From positions 1-13,802 of the forward strand of contig VBHE01000283.1 in the NCBI GenBank assembly GCA_005889515.1: 13,802 bases of DNA. The letters run 5' to 3'. This stretch comes from Chloroflexota bacterium. Its GTDB lineage: Bacteria > Chloroflexota > Dormibacteria > Aeolococcales > Aeolococcaceae. This document shows positions 1-6,455 of the stretch, piece after piece (position 1 is the stretch's first letter; each line of letters starts with the position of its first letter). Position numbers and translations under genes: made by a program. The notes under the pieces are model-generated. The model did not search any database. It was not told the origin of the DNA and saw only the letters and a program-made list of their open reading frames with translations.

Positions 1-387
1 AACCCGCACCGAGTGGCGGTCGAGCACGCCGGCGTCGGCGAGGGCGATGGCGAGGTTGAGACCGGTCTGGCCGCCGAGGGTGGCGAGCAGGCCGTCGGGA
101 CGCTCGAGCTCGATGATCCGCTCGAGCACCGGCACCGTCAGCGGCTCGACGTAGACGGCGTCGGCGCTCTCGTCGTCGGTCATGATCGTCGCCGGGTTGC
201 TGTTCACCAGGACGACGCGGATGCCCTCCTCGCGCAGCGCCCGGCAGGCCTGGGTGCCGGCGTAGTCGAACTCCGCCGCCTGGCCGATGACGATCGGGCC
301 GCTGCCCACCACGAGCACGCACCGCGGCCGCTCCGCCGCGGGCGGCGCCGCCCGGATCACCGCCGGCCCGCGGGTTCCCGCCGCCAT
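1..387 (-). CDS. carB: Carbamoyl-phosphate synthase large subunit, N-terminal part (partial, fused in frame to carA)
   Basis: Large subunit of glutamine-dependent carbamoyl-phosphate synthase, which uses ammonia from CarA, bicarbonate and two ATP to make carbamoyl phosphate for pyrimidines and arginine. Only about the first 130 codons are present; the gene runs off the left edge. The N-terminal pre-ATP-grasp signature VLVVGSGPIVIGQAAEFDYA is followed by GTQACRALREEG, LVNSNPATIMTD and LATLGGQTGLNLA, all hallmark CarB segments. The frame is continuous with the C-terminus of carA with no stop between. If a separate start is used, candidates are ATG at 387 or GTG at 360; neither has a convincing Shine-Dalgarno. 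The GTG would give the usual short leader before the VLVVGSGP strand. Identification is very secure; whether it is a separate polypeptide is not. Confidence 0.93.
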   Translation of the reverse strand, partial: MAAGTRGPAVIRAAPPAAERPRCVLVVGSGPIVIGQAAEFDYAGTQACRALREEGIRVVLVNSNPATIMTDDESADAVYVEPLTVPVLERIIELERPDGLLATLGGQTGLNLAIALADAGVLDRHSVRV

Positions 388-1471
388 CGACAGGAACTCG
401 TCGAAGACGGCGCCTCGGTCCTGGGGCCCGGGAGCGCCCTCGGGGTGGTACTGGACGCTGAACGCGGGCAGCTCACGGTGGCGAAGGCCCTCGACGCTGC
501 CGTCGTTGAGGTTGCGCTCGCTCACGTACCAGCCCGAGCCCGCGGGGAGCGCGTGCCCGTCGACCTGGAACTCGTGGTCCACCGTGGTGGCCGAACTTCA
601 GCCGTGAGGTGGTGGCCCCGACCGCCCGGCCGAGGATCTGGTGACCGAGGCAGATGCCGAGCAGCGGGACCCGCCGCTCGAGCAGCGCGGCACAGAGCCG
701 CACCGCCTCGGGGAGCACCGCGGGGTCGCCGGGTCCGTTGGAGAGCAGCACGCCGTCGGGCCGGTGGCGGAGCACGTCGTCGACGGTCGCGTCGGCGCGC
801 ACGAGCACCACCTCGGCGCCGCGGCTGCGCAGCGCGCGCAGGCTGTTGCGCTTCACCCCGTAGTCGACGGCGACGATCCGCACCCCGGGATGGGCGCCGA
901 GGCCGCCGCTGAGCCGCAGCGCGCGCTCGAGAGTGGGGTGGAGCGGCTCGTCCCAGCGCACCCAGGGCTCGCCCAGGGTCACCTCCGAGACCAGGTCCTC
1001 GTCGGTGACGTGGGGCGCCCGCCGGGCGCGCTCCAGCTGCTCGTCCCGGCTCAGCGCCGCGGCCGGGGCGATGACCCCGCGCACGGTGCCGTTGTCGCGG
1101 AGATGGCGGGTCAGCGCCCGGGTGTCGACGCCGCGCAGCCCGGGGACGCCGTGACGGCGCAGCTCCTCGTCGAGGCCGCGCTCGGCCCGAGGATGTCCGA
1201 CCTGGGGGGACAGCTCGCGCACCACCATCGCCCGCGCCCACACCCGCGAGGACTCCGCGTCCTCGTCACGGCAGCCGTAGTTGCCGATGAGCGGGTGGGT
1301 CATCACCACCACCTGACCGGCGTACGAGGGGTCGGTCGCGACCTCCTGGTAGCCGGTCATGCAGGTGTTGAAGACCACCTCACCGGTGACACCCTCGGGC
1401 ACGGGAGCGCCGAACAGGACGCCGTCGAAGCAGCGCCCCGTCTCCAGCGCCAGCCGCCCCCGCTCAGGCAC
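388..1471 (-). CDS. carA: Carbamoyl-phosphate synthase small (glutaminase) subunit, frame-disrupted
   Basis: CarA hydrolyses glutamine and channels ammonia to CarB. The N-terminal small-chain domain shows VVFNTCMTGYQEV (about residues 32-44) and GVDTRALTRHLRDNG; the class I glutaminase domain shows VDYGVKRNS, LSNGPGDP (243-250) and the nucleophile motif GICLGHQ (Cys274). The frame breaks after KFGHHGG (residue 298). It resumes in a second frame with DHEFQVDGHALP, the catalytic VQYHPEGAPGP (His codon near 447, Glu near 441) and VFDEFLSM. Compared with E. coli CarA, about 17 residues between GHHGG and the NHGFAVD-like segment are missing, plus a two-base phase error, so the original frame ends at 473. 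The start is GTG at 1471, overlapping the pyrC stop by 8 bases, which suggests translational coupling. No stop separates it from carB. It may be a true mutation or an assembly error; the operon otherwise looks functional. Confidence 0.88.
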
Positions 1472-2813
1472 TCGGGATCGCCGTCAGTCCCGGCAGCTCG
1501 AGCGCCGGGGAGAGGTGGGCGATGGTCCCCTCGTGCACGGTGAGGAGCACCCGTCCGCGGAGCCGGACGCCGAGAAGGGGGGTGTTGCCGCTCCGCGAGC
1601 GGAGCGGCTCGGCGCCCACCTCCCACTCCTCCTCGGGGTCGAAGAGCACGAAGCTGCACGGCTGCCCCAGGCGCAGGCGCGGCTCGCGCAGTCCGGCGGC
1701 GGCGCCGAGAACCCGCCATGGGCCGGCGGTGAGCCGCTCGACGAGGGTCGGCAGCCACTCGCCCCCCATCCCGCCGAGGGTGAGGCAGGTGGCGAGCGCG
1801 GTCTCGAGGCCGATCATCCCCGGGGCGGTGTCGGCGTAGTCGCCCACCTTGTCCTCGGCGGGGTGGGGGGCGTGATCGGTCGCGACCGCGTCGATCAGCC
1901 CCTCGCGCAGGCCCTCGACGAGGGCGCGGCGGTCCTGCTCGGTCCGCAGCGGCGGGTTGACCTTGCGCAGCGACGGGGGGTCGGGCTCGCGCTCGAAGGG
2001 CAGCCACATCGACAGGTGGTGGGGGGTGACCTCCGCGGTCACCGGGAAGTCGAGCTCGCGCGCGGTGCGCAGTAGCTCGAGCGAGCCGGCGCAGGAGAGG
2101 TGCTGGAGGTGGAGCCGGCCGCGACCGGCCTGGGTGAGGGCGCGCAGCGCCTGCTCGACCGCCACCACCTCGCAGTCCGGCGGCCGGTGGGGGCAGCGCA
2201 TCACCGAGGGCACGTCGGGGTTCGCGGCGGTGACCATCGCCTCGTCCTCGGGGTGCACCAGCACCACGCGGTCGACCTCGGCCGCGGCGCGGAGCGCCTC
2301 GGCGAGGAGCCGGGTCGGCGCCGCGTTGCGCCCGTCGTCGGTGAATGCCGCGGCGCCCGCGGCGGCGCAGGCGGCGGTGTCGACCATGTCGCGGCCGCGC
2401 AGGCCGAGGGTGAGCGCGGCGGCGCTCAGCACCCGCACCGGGGCGAGCCGGGCGCGCCGGCGGGAGTCGGCGAGGCGCTCGGGGGTGTCGATGGCGGGCC
2501 GGGTGTTGGCCATCGCGACGACCTGGGTGAAGCCGCCGACCGCCGCCGCCTCGGCGCCGCTCTGCACCGTCTCGGCGGCCTCGCCGCCGGGCTCGCGGAG
2601 GTGGGTGTGGAGGTCGATGAAGCCCGGGCAGAGCACCACCTCGGGCAGCCCGGGGGCGCGGGCGAGGTCGAGGGTCGGCGCCTGGTCGGTCCGGATCCGC
2701 CGCTCGATGGCCTCGATCCGCCCGCTCCGCAACCAGACGTCCATGTCGACCTGGTCGCGCCCGGCGAGGGGGTCGATGACCCGGATGCCGCGGAGGACCA
2801 CGTTCACCGTCAT
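1464..2813 (-). CDS. pyrC: Dihydroorotase (type I)
   Basis: Zinc amidohydrolase that cyclises N-carbamoyl-aspartate to dihydroorotate, the third step of pyrimidine synthesis. The 449-residue protein has the metal-binding HTHLREPG (His69, His71) after LCPGFID, the bridging aspartate region AFTDDGR (157-162), VHPEDEA (His187), LQHLSCAGS (His238), VTPHHLSM and the catalytic VATDHAPHPAEDK (Asp313). Every expected active-site residue is present and length is typical of class I enzymes (about 420-450). The start ATG at 2813 overlaps the pyrR stop as ATGA; the stop overlaps the carA GTG start. The ORF is open further upstream, but that extension only reads pyrR out of frame. No disruption was seen. 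Confidence 0.96.
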   Translation of the reverse strand: MTVNVVLRGIRVIDPLAGRDQVDMDVWLRSGRIEAIERRIRTDQAPTLDLARAPGLPEVVLCPGFIDLHTHLREPGGEAAETVQSGAEAAAVGGFTQVVAMANTRPAIDTPERLADSRRRARLAPVRVLSAAALTLGLRGRDMVDTAACAAAGAAAFTDDGRNAAPTRLLAEALRAAAEVDRVVLVHPEDEAMVTAANPDVPSVMRCPHRPPDCEVVAVEQALRALTQAGRGRLHLQHLSCAGSLELLRTARELDFPVTAEVTPHHLSMWLPFEREPDPPSLRKVNPPLRTEQDRRALVEGLREGLIDAVATDHAPHPAEDKVGDYADTAPGMIGLETALATCLTLGGMGGEWLPTLVERLTAGPWRVLGAAAGLREPRLRLGQPCSFVLFDPEEEWEVGAEPLRSRSGNTPLLGVRLRGRVLLTVHEGTIAHLSPALELPGLTAIPSA

Positions 2814-3421
2814 CCCCCGGCGCCCTGCTCGTGCAGGGCGGCGGGCTCCGGCTCGACCAGCCAGGCGCCGGCGCTCGCCGGCTCCCAGACCACCTCCACC
2901 CAGGCGCCGGCGGCGACCGGGAGGTTGCGTCCGACGTAGGTCGCGCGGAGGGGGAGCTCGCGCCGGCCGCGGTCGACGAGCACCAGCGGCTCGACCGCGG
3001 CCGGGCGGCCGTGGTCGGCGAGCAGGTCGAGCGCCGCCCGCAGCGTGCGCCCGGTGTGGATGACGTCGTCGACGAGCACCACCGTCGCCGCCTCGACACT
3101 CGCCGGCGGGATCTCGCCGCCCTCCGAGACCCGCGGCAGCGGGCTCAGCGCCCCGGCGGCGGGACGGGCCGGTCGGGGCCGGTCGTCGCGGTAGTCGCGG
3201 ACGTCGAGGGCGAGCACGGGCGGCTCGGGCTCGCCGAGCTCGGAGAGGTGGTCGCGCACCCGGCAGGCGAGGGGCACGCCGCCGTCGCACACCGCGGCGA
3301 GGACCACCCCGCGAAGCCCGGGATGCCGCTCGCGCACCTCGTGGGCGAGCCGGCGGACGGTGCGGGCCAGCTCGGCGCCGTCGAGCAGCCGGGACCAGGC
3401 CCGGGGCGGCGACGCCGTCAT
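2810..3421 (-). CDS. pyrR: Bifunctional pyr operon regulator / uracil phosphoribosyltransferase PyrR
   Basis: PyrR binds UMP and then a conserved RNA hairpin in pyr mRNA leaders to lower expression; many family members also make UMP from uracil and PRPP. The PRPP-binding loop VVLVDDVIHTGRT (about residues 114-126) matches the family VDDV-hTGRT motif, followed by LVDRGRRELPLRATYVGRNL, a signature PyrR C-terminal segment. The protein is 203 residues, somewhat longer than the usual 175-190. The extra length comes from a Pro/Ala-rich insertion around residues 82-108 just before the PRPP loop. It overlaps pyrB and pyrC by ATGA on both sides. It is unusual in lying second, after pyrB rather than before it. 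Its presumed RNA target is visible in the pyrB leader at 4435-4454, making this an autoregulated operon. Confidence 0.94.
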   Translation of the reverse strand: MTASPPRAWSRLLDGAELARTVRRLAHEVRERHPGLRGVVLAAVCDGGVPLACRVRDHLSELGEPEPPVLALDVRDYRDDRPRPARPAAGALSPLPRVSEGGEIPPASVEAATVVLVDDVIHTGRTLRAALDLLADHGRPAAVEPLVLVDRGRRELPLRATYVGRNLPVAAGAWVEVVWEPASAGAWLVEPEPAALHEQGAGG

Positions 3422-4359
3422 GCCGGCGACGTCTCCCCGAGGAGCATCTCGAGCAGGGCCATCCGGACCGCCACCCCGTTGCGCGCCTGGCGGAAGTACG
3501 CGGCCCGCGGGTCGGCGTCGACCTCGGGGTCGATCTCGTCGACACGGGGCAGCGGGTGCATGACGATCGCCCGCTGCGGCAGCCGCTCCATCAGCCGGGC
3601 ATCGATGCGGGTGTCGCCGCGAGCGCGCCCGAACTCGCCGGGATCGGTGAAGCGCTCCTTCTGGATGCGGGTCTGGTAGACGACGTCGCAGTCGGTCACC
3701 GCCCCGCGGAGGTTGTCGGTCACCGTGTAGGGGACCCGCCGGGTCTCGAGCAGGGAGAGGATGTCCGGCTCCATCTGCACCACCGCGGGGGCCACGAAGG
3801 ACATCCGCACCCCCTCGTAGCGGGTGAGGAGCAGTGCCAGCGAGCGCGCCGTGCGCCCGTGGCGGAGGTCGCCGCAGAGCACCACGTGGAGGCCGTCGAC
3901 CCGGCCCAGCTCGCGGTGGATGGTGAACAGGTCGAGGAGGGCCTGGGTCGGGTGCTCGCCCGGCCCGTCCCCGGCGTTGACGATCGGGACCCGGGCCACC
4001 ACGGCGGCGCGGCCCGCCGCCCCCGCCTCATCGTGGCGGAGGACGATCACGTCGGCGTAGGCCTCGACCATCCGGATCGTGTCCTCGAGGGTCTCGCCCT
4101 TGATCGCGCTGGAGAACTCGCGCGCCGCCTCGGTGCCGATCACCGAGCCGCCCAGCCGCACCATCGCGGATTCGAAGGAGAGCCGGGTCCGGGTGCTGGG
4201 CTCGTAGAAGAGGGTGGCCATGATCCGGCCGTCGAGGCGCCGGTCCCGCACCCCGTCGAGGGCGGAGGCCCGGGCGACCACGTGCTCGAGCAGGTCGCGG
4301 TCGAACTGGTGAGCGCTGACGACGTGGTCGAGGAGCCGGGGCTGCGCCGTTGTCACCAT
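3418..4359 (-). CDS. pyrB: Aspartate carbamoyltransferase catalytic subunit
   Basis: Condenses carbamoyl phosphate with aspartate to N-carbamoyl-aspartate. The 313-residue protein has the carbamoyl-phosphate motif FYEPSTRTRLSFESAM (51-66), the SAIKGETLEDTI loop whose Ser84 and Lys88 reach the neighbouring active site, GEHPTQALLDLFTI (134-147), CGDLRHGRTARSLA and the aspartate-loop motif HPLPRVDEID. Length is normal for a catalytic chain, and no pyrI regulatory gene is visible. The start chosen is ATG at 4359, because GGAGG at 4368-4372 sits 8 bases upstream. An in-frame ATG at 4374 would add five residues but has no ribosome binding site. It is first in the operon and its stop overlaps the pyrR start (ATGA). 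Expression is probably set by the PyrR hairpin and the helix in the leader. Confidence 0.96.
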   Translation of the reverse strand: MVTTAQPRLLDHVVSAHQFDRDLLEHVVARASALDGVRDRRLDGRIMATLFYEPSTRTRLSFESAMVRLGGSVIGTEAAREFSSAIKGETLEDTIRMVEAYADVIVLRHDEAGAAGRAAVVARVPIVNAGDGPGEHPTQALLDLFTIHRELGRVDGLHVVLCGDLRHGRTARSLALLLTRYEGVRMSFVAPAVVQMEPDILSLLETRRVPYTVTDNLRGAVTDCDVVYQTRIQKERFTDPGEFGRARGDTRIDARLMERLPQRAIVMHPLPRVDEIDPEVDADPRAAYFRQARNGVAVRMALLEMLLGETSPA

Positions 4360-4360
4360 C

Positions 4361-4428
4361 ACCGTGGCCTCCATCGACCGGCGGTTCGGCACGGCGTCGA
4401 GGCGCGCAGCGCACGGAGGCGCCACGAT
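4361..4428 (-). promoter_or_regulatory. Shine-Dalgarno-sequestering helix upstream of pyrB
   Basis: In the transcript, bases 4428-4413 (AUCGUGGCGCCUCCGU) can pair with 4374-4361 (AUGGAGGCCACGGU). This forms 14 pairs interrupted by a two-base CG bulge, with a loop of about 38 bases. The 3' arm contains the pyrB GGAGG ribosome binding site and ends two bases from the start codon, so the helix would block initiation. It begins 6 bases after the PyrR hairpin, suggesting that PyrR binding and ribosome access are linked. The pairing is seen in the sequence; the regulatory role is inferred. Confidence 0.55.
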
Positions 4429-4434
4429 CCCCTT

Positions 4435-4454
4435 GCCGACCTCTCCGGACCAGC
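4435..4454 (-). promoter_or_regulatory. PyrR-binding RNA hairpin in the pyrB leader
   Basis: Read on the minus strand this is GCTGGTCCGGAGAGGTCGGC. It folds into a 7-bp stem with a single bulged U and a five-base GGAGA loop (two of the pairs are G-U). The core GGUCCGGAGAGGUC matches the known PyrR-site consensus ARUCCNGNGAGGYU at 12 of 14 positions, including the invariant UCC, loop G and GAGG. It lies about 76 bases upstream of the pyrB start in an operon that encodes PyrR. No U-run follows it, so a transcriptional attenuator of the Bacillus type is not evident. Confidence 0.85.
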
Positions 4455-4477
4455 TTGAAGTGGATCGATCAGCCGAG

Positions 4478-4483
4478 AGTCTA
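4478..4483 (-). promoter_or_regulatory. Putative -10 element of the pyr operon
   Basis: TAGACT on the minus strand fits TANNNT and would place the transcript start near 4471, about 17 bases before the PyrR hairpin. The same hexamer precedes the meaB-like gene. No clear -35 is seen. Confidence 0.35.
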
Positions 4484-4564
4484 CAGAGGCGAACGGGTGT
4501 CCCGGAGTGGGACGCCGCTCCGGATCGAAAATCACCAGACCGGGGCGACCCATGCAAACAACGG

Positions 4565-4594
4565 TTTACCGTGGCGCGAGTCTCAGGGTATAGG
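4565..4594 (+). promoter_or_regulatory. Putative promoter of the secreted repeat-protein gene
   Basis: TTTACC (4565-4570) and TATAGG (4589-4594) are spaced 18 bases apart and lie about 46 bases upstream of the ATG at 4641. Both match sigma-70 hexamers only partly. The intergenic stretch 4360-4640 holds only this and the pyrB leader; no small gene is evident. Confidence 0.3.
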
Positions 4595-4640
4595 GGTGGG
4601 GAGGTCGATCCCGTTGGGCGAGGAAGCGAGAGATCAGTCC

Positions 4641-6455
4641 ATGAATGTCCGCACCCGCAATCACCGGAGGCGGCTGGGCGCCGTCCTGGTGCTGTCCGCA
4701 GCGGCCGGCCTGGCCCTGTCCACGACCGCTCCCGGGGCCCGGGCGGCGGTCCCCGTCCCGGTCGCCGCACCGGCGGGCGCGCCGGCGCCGGCCACCACAC
4801 TCCCCGGCGTCGACCCCGCGATGCTCGCGGGGCTGCCGCTCGATCCGCTCGTCCACGACCTTGTATCGCCGCCGGCTCTCGCCGCCCCGGCGCCGCGAGC
4901 CTTCCCCCAGCGCGACCTCGCGGCGGCGATCGCGCGCTTCTCGCGTGACCTCGGCATCCCCCGCGACCCCGCGCCCGAGCTCGCCGCCGCGCACCTCTCC
5001 GACGCCCTCGCCGGCCTGCTCGCCGGGACCGTCGAGGCGCTCGACACCTGCCACCGGCTGAGCGCCGCGGTCACCGCCGGCGAGCCCTTCCGCCACGGCG
5101 TCGACGCCGAGGTCGCGCTGCCCGCGGCGGCGATCCGCGCCATCCGCTCCTGCGCCGAGACGGTCGAGCAGCGCGCCCTGCAGCTCGAGGCACGGCTCCC
5201 GGCCCTCCAGCCCCAGCCGCTCGACATCTGGCCGGTGGTGCGGATGTCCACCATACCCGGCACGACGTACACCGAGGATTTCGCGCTCATCGTCGACACC
5301 CGCGGCCACGCGAAGTTCCTCAACAACGCCGGCGGCAACCTCATCGACCTCAAGCGCGGGCCCCAGCCCTTCGCCCGCATGCCCGGACCGGCACGCGGCT
5401 GCCAGGAGCCGTATCCCGACTTCACCAGCGGCCGGGTGGTCAAGGGAGCCGACGGCCAGCGCCATCTGTCGAACGACGGACCGGAATGCTTCATCACCGC
5501 GGCACTGGTGCTCGCCACCGGCGGCGACGACCAGTTCGGCGCCCTGACCGCACCGCAGTTCCCCGACGACAACTGCACCGCCGACCTCGAGGAGTCGCGG
5601 ATCGGCACCGCCGGCTCGGGCACCGCCGGCGTCGGGATGCTCATCGAGAGCGGCAGCCACAACACCTACATCGGCCGCGCCCAGGCGATCGGCACCGGTC
5701 ACCTCGGCGGCGTCGGCCTGCTCCTCGACCAGGGCGCGGGCGACAACCGCTACCTCGCGGTCGCGACGTCGGAGGGGATGGGCCTGCTCGGCGGCACCGG
5801 GCTGGTCATCGACCTCGGCCACCACAACACCTGGGACTACTACCTCCCCCGCCCCCTCAACCCCCTCGCCAAGGCTGAGGAGGACGGCGCCGGCGGCATC
5901 GTCAACGACGCCGGCCTCTTCAGCGAGGAGGGCAAGGGGCAGCACCAGAGCCGCAAGGGCGTGCCCGACCGGCAGCCCGGCGGCATCTGCGACAACGTGC
6001 CCCGCTCGCTCCAGGGGGTGGGCCTGCTCGGCGGCGCCGTCGGAATGGTTCTGGCCATGGGTGGCGACAACACCTTCCGCGCGGTCGAGGCCCCGCCGGA
6101 CACGTTCTTCATGCGCGACTTCAACATGTTCAACCTCACCAGCGTCCTGCTCTCGCACTGCAACCAGGGCTGCGGGCTGATGGGCGCCGTCGGCGCGCTG
6201 ATCGACGTCCACAACGACGGCTTCGACAGCTACCTCGACGGGAACCACCGGCCCTGGAACACCCACCAGGACGGCGGCGTCGCCGGTCCGGAGATCCGCA
6301 GCGGTCCCGACCCCGGCGGCTACGCCGACCTGAGTCAGTTCAGCCTCTCGTACTTCATGGACGTCCACGGTCCGCCGTCGCTCGCGGCGGCCCCGGCGAC
6401 GCTCGCCGCCCCGTGGATCGACCGGCTACGTCCCGGAGGGATCCACGGCAGCTGA
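4641..6455 (+). CDS. Secreted glycine-rich repeat protein, probable beta-solenoid, function unknown
   Basis: I do not recognise a named family. The 604-residue product starts with a typical signal peptide: basic MNVRTRNHRRR, hydrophobic LGAVLVLSAAAGLAL, and a likely cut after ARA at residue 35. A Pro/Ala linker (36-90) and a mostly helical segment (about 90-190) follow. The remainder contains degenerate repeats of the form G-hyd-GG-x-G-L-hyd-hyd-D-x-G-x-x-D/N-x-Y/F, e.g. GGVGLLLDQGAGDNRY (356-371), GGTGLVIDLGHHNTW (384-398), GGAVGMVLAMGGDNTF (464-479) and GAVGALIDVHNDGFDSY (515-531). This points to a repetitive beta-structure. Nine cysteines in the exported part could form disulfides. Start ATG 4641 is set by the signal peptide; the ribosome site is weak (AGGAAG at 4621). 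The 3' end overlaps dnaJ by 30 bases tail to tail. An extracellular or cell-surface location is inferred. Confidence 0.85.
   Translation: MNVRTRNHRRRLGAVLVLSAAAGLALSTTAPGARAAVPVPVAAPAGAPAPATTLPGVDPAMLAGLPLDPLVHDLVSPPALAAPAPRAFPQRDLAAAIARFSRDLGIPRDPAPELAAAHLSDALAGLLAGTVEALDTCHRLSAAVTAGEPFRHGVDAEVALPAAAIRAIRSCAETVEQRALQLEARLPALQPQPLDIWPVVRMSTIPGTTYTEDFALIVDTRGHAKFLNNAGGNLIDLKRGPQPFARMPGPARGCQEPYPDFTSGRVVKGADGQRHLSNDGPECFITAALVLATGGDDQFGALTAPQFPDDNCTADLEESRIGTAGSGTAGVGMLIESGSHNTYIGRAQAIGTGHLGGVGLLLDQGAGDNRYLAVATSEGMGLLGGTGLVIDLGHHNTWDYYLPRPLNPLAKAEEDGAGGIVNDAGLFSEEGKGQHQSRKGVPDRQPGGICDNVPRSLQGVGLLGGAVGMVLAMGGDNTFRAVEAPPDTFFMRDFNMFNLTSVLLSHCNQGCGLMGAVGALIDVHNDGFDSYLDGNHRPWNTHQDGGVAGPEIRSGPDPGGYADLSQFSLSYFMDVHGPPSLAAAPATLAAPWIDRLRPGGIHGS

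Noticed and set aside
571..600. Programmed ribosomal frameshift in carA
   Set aside because: No slippery heptamer is seen, and conserved residues are missing at the joint, which recoding would not explain.
1357..3099. 580-codon minus-strand frame overlapping pyrC, pyrR and carA
   Set aside because: An out-of-frame reading with Arg/Pro-rich translation; the overlapping frames encode clear PyrC, PyrR and CarA.
4360..4640. Bacillus-type transcription attenuator in the pyr leader
   Set aside because: The PyrR hairpin is present, but no terminator stem followed by a U-run exists between it and pyrB.
4360..4800. Upstream extension of pyrB to about 4800
   Set aside because: It would cover the PyrR hairpin, the ribosome binding site and the divergent gene's signal peptide; the translation is low-complexity, and homologues start near the MVTTAQ position.
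4566..6368. 600-codon minus-strand frame opposite the secreted protein
   Set aside because: Typical GC-rich antisense shadow with Val/Ala/Gly/Arg-rich translation; the plus strand has the signal peptide and regular repeats.
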